From Bradyrhizobium sp. 186 (lineage in GTDB: Bacteria; Pseudomonadota; Alphaproteobacteria; Rhizobiales; Xanthobacteraceae), in contig NZ_CP082164.1 in the NCBI RefSeq assembly GCF_023101685.1, positions 8,990,001 through 9,054,000 of the forward strand: a stretch of DNA of 64,000 bases, written 5' to 3'. The position numbers and the translations under genes are program-made. This document shows positions 59,003 to 64,000 of the stretch, piece after piece. Below the pieces are notes generated by a model, which saw only the letters and a program-made list of their open reading frames with translations, was not told the origin of the DNA and did not search any database. Every line of letters begins with the position of its first letter. Positions within the stretch are counted from its first letter, which is position 1.

Positions 59003-59979
59003 GACCGGTCTCCAATTGCAGAAAGGCTGTAATCACCTGATGCTCCTAAGCCGGTGACGCGGGCGAGCTCGCTCAAGCGGCGTTCGGCGCCGCGGCCGCT
59101 GAGCACCGCGATCACGTTGATTGTTTCGGCGATAAGCGGCCGGGGGACTGTGACGACAGCTTCCTGGACCAGCTGCTCGAGTCGGCGTAGCGCCCCGAGC
59201 GCCGTTCCGGCATGGATCGTGCCGATTCCGCCCGGATGTCCTGTGCTCCAGGCCTTGAGCAAATCGAGCGCCTCGGCTCCGCGCACCTCACCAATGGGAA
59301 TTCGATCGGGGCGCAGACGAAGCGACGAACGGACCAGGTCGGAAAGCGAGATCAAGCCGTCCTTCGTGCGGAGCGCCACGAGGTTTGGCGCCAAGCACTG
59401 AAGCTCGCGCGTATCTTCGATGAGAACGACACGGTCAGTCGTTTTAGCCACCTCGGCGAGAAGGGCATTGGTCAGTGTCGTCTTGCCGGTCGAGGTGCCG
59501 CCGGCGACCAGAATGTTCTTGCGCGCGCAAACTGCATCCCTCAATGCACCGGCCTGATCCGGCGTGATGACGCCGACTGCGACGTAATCCTCGAGGCTGA
59601 ACACGGCGACCGCCGGCTTTCGGATCGCAAATGTTGGCGCAGCAACGACCGGCGGCAGGAGCCCCTCAAAGCGCTCCCCCGTCTGGGGCAGCTCGGCAGA
59701 AATCCGCGGGCTCCCGGGATGAACCTCGGCACCCACGTAGTGAGCCACCACGCGGATGATTCGCTCTCCGTCAGAGGGGGATATATTCTTGCCAGTATCC
59801 GTAAGGCCGCTCGACAGTCGGTCGATCCACAGTCGGCCATCGGGATTGAGCATCACCTCGACGATTGCCGGATCTTCCAAAAACCCTGCGATGGCGGGCC
59901 CCAACGCGGTACGCAGCATACGCGCTCCGCGCAAGTTCGCTTCTGAATCAAAAGAATGGATCGCCACGATTTGCCCCAA
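58999..59979 (-). CDS. trbB: Conjugal transfer ATPase TrbB (VirB11-like)
   Basis: 326 residues with LGPAIAGFLEDPAIVEVMLN (N-domain), Walker A ILVAGGTSTGKTTLTNALLA (about 155), Asp box VVLIEDTRELQCLAPNLVAL, GEVRGAEALDLLKAWSTGHP and GGIGTIHAGTALGALRRLEQ (His box). It is a hexameric traffic ATPase. It is the first trb gene on this strand. The traG and copG-type genes that usually precede it are not present within the following 500 bp. Confidence 0.96.
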   Translation of the reverse strand: MGQIVAIHSFDSEANLRGARMLRTALGPAIAGFLEDPAIVEVMLNPDGRLWIDRLSSGLTDTGKNISPSDGERIIRVVAHYVGAEVHPGSPRISAELPQTGERFEGLLPPVVAAPTFAIRKPAVAVFSLEDYVAVGVITPDQAGALRDAVCARKNILVAGGTSTGKTTLTNALLAEVAKTTDRVVLIEDTRELQCLAPNLVALRTKDGLISLSDLVRSSLRLRPDRIPIGEVRGAEALDLLKAWSTGHPGGIGTIHAGTALGALRRLEQLVQEAVVTVPRPLIAETINVIAVLSGRGAERRLSELARVTGLGASGDYSLSAIGDRS

Positions 59980-60490
59980 GCTGCTGAGGCCGCTTCGGCG
60001 CCCTCATCTGAAGGCAAATAAAAGATAGGTCGTGTGTTACCGCAACAAAGGGAATATGCCGTTCGTAGTCTAGCGTAGAGAAAGGAACATTTGAAAAGAG
60101 CGCCGGCTTGACGCGCCGACCCCTCGGCGGCGAGGCGAGAAATCAGCAATGACCAATGATCCGGAGCTTACTATTTTTACGCCTCTCCCGGTCGCGGTGT
60201 TTGCTCAGGCTCCGTTGCTTCTCCTGAACCACTGTCGCTCCCTCGCATGGGCACGATTGAGCTCCCGCTTTTTGAGGAAGCTCAAACCCGGGATAATGAA
60301 CCACATCAGCCGGCGGGCTGCCGCAGGCACCAATGCCGACGCTGGTCTGGTGCACCACCGTGAGTTAATGACCCTGCACCATTCCCCCTGGAATCAGGCT
60401 GGCCCAGTACTGCACGACGATTGCCAACGCAGAATGTAGGCATTCAAAGAGTGATTTCTAGTCCGCAATGGCCGAGCTGAGATCGCAGAT
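59980..60490. other. Region upstream of trbB, no gene
   Basis: Should carry the trb promoter. No traG or CopG-type gene was found, which is unlike the usual traG-copG-trbB order, so the conjugation locus may be truncated here. Confidence 0.45.
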
Positions 60491-61786
60491 CTACTTGAGC
60501 TGCGCGTGTAGCGAGACATGGTCGAGCTCACCTTCCCACCACGACACAAACACCGCGGCAATACCGTTCCCGATGATGTTGGTAAGCGCGCGCACCTCGC
60601 TCATGAACTTGTCGATCGAGAATACGATCGCAATGCCCGGGACGAGGTCAGGACTGACCACGGTCAACGTTGCGGCCAGGGTGACGAACCCGGCACCGGT
60701 AACACCACTTGCGCCCTTCGAGGTGAGCATCGCCACAACGAGTATCGTGAGCTGCTGGCCGAAGTCGAGATCGACCCCGAGCGCCTGCGCGATGAACAAG
60801 GTTGCCAACGTCATGTAAATGTTGGTCCCATCCAAATTGAAAGAGTATCCTGTAGGCACCACCAGGCCAACGACCGGCTTGGAACAGCCCAGCCGTTCGA
60901 GTTTTTCCATCAACTGCGGCAGCGCGCTTTCGGACGACGACGTTCCGAGCACGATCAGCAGCTCATCCTTGATGTAGACGATGAACTTTAGAATAGAAAA
61001 ACCGACCAAGCGCGCGACCAGACCAAGCACAATGATCACGAAGAGCCCGGCTGTCACGTAGAACAGCGCAACCAAGCCGATGAGTTTACCGAGCGCGGAG
61101 GGTCCGAATTCGCCGATAGTGTAGGCCATGGCGCCGAACGCCCCGATTGGCGCTGCCTTCATTACGATCCTAATGACACCAAACACCGCGTGTGCAGCAT
61201 CGTCGACCAAACTGCGCATCCGCTCACCCCGCTCGCCAAGCGCCATCAGCGAGAACCCGAATAGGATGGCAAACAGCAGCACCTGTAGCACGTCGCCTCG
61301 GGCCAGAGCGCCAACTACGCTATCCGGAATAATATTGAGAAGGAAATCGACCGCCTTCTGCCCTTCTGCTCTTTTGACGTAGTTGGCTACCGCCGCGGCA
61401 TCAGCCCTGGGAGCGAGCCCATGGCCGGCCTGAACGAGATTGCCCATCACGAGACCCAGGATCAGCGCGAAGGTTGACACGATCTCGAAGTAAAGCAGCG
61501 CCTTGACGCCGACTCGGCCGACCTTTCGTGCATCCTGAACATGCGCAATTCCGGACACAACAGTGCAGAAGATGATCGGCGCGATCACCATTTTGATCAG
61601 CTTGATGAATCCGTCACCAAGCGCTTTGACCCAGCTGTTCGTCCCCACAGCAGGCCACAACCAGCCAACGAGAACGCCAATCAGGATCGCGATGAGTACC
61701 TGGATATAAAGAACATTGTACCAGGGGCGAGATGGCTGGAACAGGGCGGCGGCTTTGACAGAGCGGCGCTGGCGGTGATTGTACAT
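60491..61786 (-). CDS. dctA: C4-dicarboxylate/proton symporter DctA
   Basis: 431 residues from the ATG at 61786 ([12 protein letters not shown]); the open frame continues upstream but loses the family pattern. Diagnostic segments: [40 protein letters not shown], the serine-rich re-entrant loop [17 protein letters not shown] and [20 protein letters not shown] with the substrate-binding DGT. It takes up succinate, malate and fumarate, the plant-supplied carbon for bacteroids. Expression elsewhere depends on DctBD and sigma54; a weak candidate site is listed separately. Confidence 0.95.
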   Translation of the reverse strand: MYNHRQRRSVKAAALFQPSRPWYNVLYIQVLIAILIGVLVGWLWPAVGTNSWVKALGDGFIKLIKMVIAPIIFCTVVSGIAHVQDARKVGRVGVKALLYFEIVSTFALILGLVMGNLVQAGHGLAPRADAAAVANYVKRAEGQKAVDFLLNIIPDSVVGALARGDVLQVLLFAILFGFSLMALGERGERMRSLVDDAAHAVFGVIRIVMKAAPIGAFGAMAYTIGEFGPSALGKLIGLVALFYVTAGLFVIIVLGLVARLVGFSILKFIVYIKDELLIVLGTSSSESALPQLMEKLERLGCSKPVVGLVVPTGYSFNLDGTNIYMTLATLFIAQALGVDLDFGQQLTILVVAMLTSKGASGVTGAGFVTLAATLTVVSPDLVPGIAIVFSIDKFMSEVRALTNIIGNGIAAVFVSWWEGELDHVSLHAQLK

Positions 61787-62017
61787 CACGCTCGACCCGG
61801 CGCCGTGGTACCAAAGAGGGGTGACAATGAAGGCACGGCCTCGCTCAGTGTTCCCTTGGCGCGGCGCGCACAGGGCACTGACCACTCTAAACAACCCCGT
61901 CCGTTGCCACGGTTTGCCGTCTCTCCCGAATGGGCTTGCGGCGAACGCGAAACGAAGTCCTGAATCCCTTCTGAAACCAGCGGTAAAAACTTGAGAAAGC
62001 TTCCTTGAGAGTTGGAA

Positions 62018-62079
62018 TGCATCAGCGTCACCACCCATTTCTATCTTTTTTGGTTGTTCGAAGATGCCACCAGCATCTT
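62018..62079 (-). promoter_or_regulatory. Possible sigma54 promoter and dyad upstream of dctA
   Basis: On the minus strand, TGGTGACGCTGATGCA (62018-62033) has GG-N10-GC spacing and a good -12 (TGCA), but a poor -24. Just upstream, AAGATGC-TGGTG-GCATCTT (62061-62079) is a perfect 7-bp dyad that could bind an activator. The leader to dctA would be about 230 nt, which is long. Confidence 0.25.
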
Positions 62080-62326
62080 ATAAGACGCCACCTTTAGCAG
62101 CCGGCGACCACTCTTCACCTGGACAGGCATTCTCGCCGCTATCGCGCCGGATCGCGACGTACGTTGAAGAAACATTCACCATAAAGAACTTGTGGTGGTG
62201 CGGCTCGCCTGCGTTCACCCCTCACTCGTCCTATCCTCACTTCAGGTGAATGCCCCGACATTCCCAAAGGCATCGACTTCGATCGCAAAACCACAAGGGC
62301 CGAGAGGACATGGCCAGCAGCATTGC

Positions 62327-63541
62327 TCACGCTGCCTCCCTTGGCGATCCCGGTTGCGGCTTTTCGGGAGCTGTGTTTTGCGGTGTCGAACAACACTCCT
62401 CGTAACAGAGCTTGTCACTCCTGTAGCTCGCCAAGGCCTGGAGGGAGCACTGCACGAGATCCCGTTTCGCTACATCCGAGGCAGGCGCTGCATCCAGCCA
62501 TTTCAGCGCCACCTCGACCAATTCGATCGCGCGATCCCTGTTACCGGTCTCGTAGTAGTACTGAGCGACCGCCCCGTACGAGAGGAACTTCGCGCCCTCG
62601 CTGCCTTGGGGCGGATTCGCCGCCAGGATGTGTTCGGAGAGGTCCCTGCCCATGGCAAAGCGCTCGGCATGTGGGAAACCGGAGTAGTCTTTCGCGGGGT
62701 CGAAGAGTTGGCGGATGGCCACGCTCATCCAAACCACGGATTTCTTGTCGATCGCATCGCGAACCAATTGGCGCAATACCGCCAGGCCGGCCCGCATGTC
62801 GCGTATCTTGTGAAGCAACAATTCCGCATGAAGCCCACGGAAGGTGACATCGTCCGGCATCGCAGCGAGTGCCTCCTCAACCCCTGAAAGGGCTGCCGCC
62901 CAATCCTTACTATTCATGGCGGCTTCAAGTCTGGCAAAGATCGGCTCCACCAGCGCTCGCTTCTGCGATAGTTCGCGCTTTCTGCGTCGACCCGTGGTTA
63001 TCCTCTCCGCATCCAGGGCTTTGGCTTCGTCGCTCACTGCCCAGGAGCCGTTCAGAACTTCGGGCAACGCGTTATCGAGTTGCGTCGGATGGCCGATAAA
63101 GGCGAAGCGGCCGTCACGATCGACCACGAATGACGAGGGAATCCCGACAGAAAAGCTGGGATCCATCCAAAGCTTGTTCATTTCGCCGGAGTAGTCGAAT
63201 GCGATCGCGAAGTTCAGATTTGGCAAGCTCTTCGACAACCAAGCGTCCAAGCCGGCTCGCGCTTCATCTGCCGTCGAAGCTTGTTCGTGAGCCGCGATGC
63301 CCACCACCTCAACTCCGTTGCTCCTGTATTTGCTTTGCAGGATCACCAAATTCGACATCGAGGCGATACATGGTCCGCACCACGTCGCCCAAAACTCGAT
63401 GATGTATACTTTCCCAGGTTCGAACGTTGTAACGGGATGGCCACGTAGCCAGTCCTCAACTTTGATGGAGGGAGCCGGCGAACCGACTCTCAGCACATTC
63501 TCCGCACCGACTTGACTTGCGCTCTCAGTCAGACTGGTCAT
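62327..63541 (-). CDS. Thioredoxin-like (TlpA/redoxin) protein with helical repeat domain
   Basis: 404 residues. The N-terminal redoxin domain has VYIIEFWATWCGPCIASMSN with the redox pair WCGPC (about 55), and SVGIPSSFVVDRDGRFAFIG with the cis-Pro. There is no signal peptide, so it may be cytoplasmic. From about 190 to the end, helical pairs resemble TPR-type repeats (DWAALSGVEEAL-like ALSGVEEALAAMPDDVTFRG; NRDRAIELVEVALKWLDAAP). The tail contains CYEECCS. The role is unknown; disulfide reduction in a protein complex is plausible. Confidence 0.75.
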   Translation of the reverse strand: MTSLTESASQVGAENVLRVGSPAPSIKVEDWLRGHPVTTFEPGKVYIIEFWATWCGPCIASMSNLVILQSKYRSNGVEVVGIAAHEQASTADEARAGLDAWLSKSLPNLNFAIAFDYSGEMNKLWMDPSFSVGIPSSFVVDRDGRFAFIGHPTQLDNALPEVLNGSWAVSDEAKALDAERITTGRRRKRELSQKRALVEPIFARLEAAMNSKDWAAALSGVEEALAAMPDDVTFRGLHAELLLHKIRDMRAGLAVLRQLVRDAIDKKSVVWMSVAIRQLFDPAKDYSGFPHAERFAMGRDLSEHILAANPPQGSEGAKFLSYGAVAQYYYETGNRDRAIELVEVALKWLDAAPASDVAKRDLVQCSLQALASYRSDKLCYEECCSTPQNTAPEKPQPGSPREAA

Positions 63542-63761
63542 TGCTCAAATTCGCTTTACCTGGCTCTGCGGAGAACAATAGCAAGTCGCATGCCAGCCAT
63601 CGCTCATTGGTATTACGCATTTTGCGTATCATTCCTGTCGACCTTGCGACGCTTGTCGCATATCCGACCAGCTGTTTGGAGCTTCTTAGGCAATCAGTCG
63701 GCCGGACGTTCTTAACGCGCCTGTAGACCGACGAGGCGGGAAGTCATGCAGAAGGCCGAGT

Positions 63762-64000
63762 TCACCACTCCACATCTTGATCGGTTTCCAGGATAACCAT
63801 TTCGGCGCTCGGGATCGCGACGTGAACTGACCTGCTTTGGCCCGTCGACTTGCGCTTGACGGCGATCTCAGATTTCCATTTCAACTCTTTGAGCCAAGGG
63901 GCGATGAACCAGACCAGGGCGACCAGCTGCAGCACAACATTGATACTGAACGCCGTCTGATACGCGATTGAGGGGTAGTGTCCGTCCTTTGCCGGCCATT
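63762..64000 (-). CDS. MFS transporter, C-terminal end (runs off the window)
   Basis: 79 codons to a TGA at 63762. YQTAFSINVVLQLVALVWFI then APWLKELKWKSE is the last membrane helix and basic edge of a major-facilitator protein, followed by a 35-residue cytoplasmic tail. The gene begins beyond base 64000. Substrate cannot be judged. Confidence 0.6.
   Translation of the reverse strand, partial: WPAKDGHYPSIAYQTAFSINVVLQLVALVWFIAPWLKELKWKSEIAVKRKSTGQSRSVHVAIPSAEMVILETDQDVEW

Overview
The window looks like part of a Bradyrhizobium-type symbiosis island. The evidence is a complete rhizobitoxine operon, a symbiosis-type groESL pair, a nif gene cluster with the rhizobial order SIR2-like / nifB / ferredoxin / LRV / nifZ, BjaI/BjaR-like quorum-sensing genes, a trb conjugation operon, and many insertion-sequence fragments and broken genes. 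Intact genes have high-GC alphaproteobacterial coding. The spacer stretches are lower in GC and full of frame-broken remnants, as expected of an island under decay.

Layout. (1) 0-9 kb: a group II intron maturase remnant, then the minus-strand rtxA-C-D-E-F-G operon, whose cistrons mostly overlap by about 4 nt. (2) 9-13 kb: a dispersed repeat, an IS66 tnpA fragment, and groES-groEL behind an exact match to the alphaproteobacterial RpoH promoter consensus. (3) 13-20 kb: a small conserved protein, a prolyl oligopeptidase and a VirK-like gene each broken by a frameshift, a Tat-exported beta-carbonic anhydrase, and a candidate small RNA. (4) 20-30 kb: a three-cistron biotin-dependent acyl-CoA carboxylase, a solitary trpD, a broken flavin reductase and an acyl-CoA ligase. 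(5) 31-34 kb: relics of an Lrp regulator, a dihydrodipicolinate-synthase-like aldolase and an integrase N-terminus. (6) 34.6-40 kb: a decaying nif cluster on the minus strand. nifB has an internal deletion plus frameshift, the ferredoxin has lost a cluster cysteine, and the LRV and SIR2-like genes are broken, while two nifZ-type genes remain open.

(7) 40-46 kb: a truncated IS5 transposase, two coupled hypothetical genes, a chemoreceptor relic, a second candidate small RNA, a semialdehyde dehydrogenase relic joined to an MFS relic, and an intact alanine dehydrogenase with its terminator. (8) 46.6-49.6 kb: a luxR/luxI pair, both broken, with a 20-bp lux box cut off from luxI by a complete IS701-family element flanked by CTAG duplications. 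(9) 49.6-60 kb: a frameshifted LysR gene converging on a full trbB-C-D-E-J-K-L-F-G-I operon with DUF2274. (10) 60-64 kb: dctA, a thioredoxin-domain protein and the C-terminal end of an MFS transporter.

Together: rhizobitoxine synthesis, GroESL, dicarboxylate uptake (DctA), alanine dehydrogenase and carbonic anhydrase would suit a nodule lifestyle. The trb operon is the mating-pore part of a conjugative element. The nif and quorum-sensing segments look inactivated, so working copies, if present, must lie elsewhere. Family names come from recall of conserved motifs, not from searches. Single-base frameshifts could in principle be sequencing errors, but their number and the larger deletions argue for real decay.
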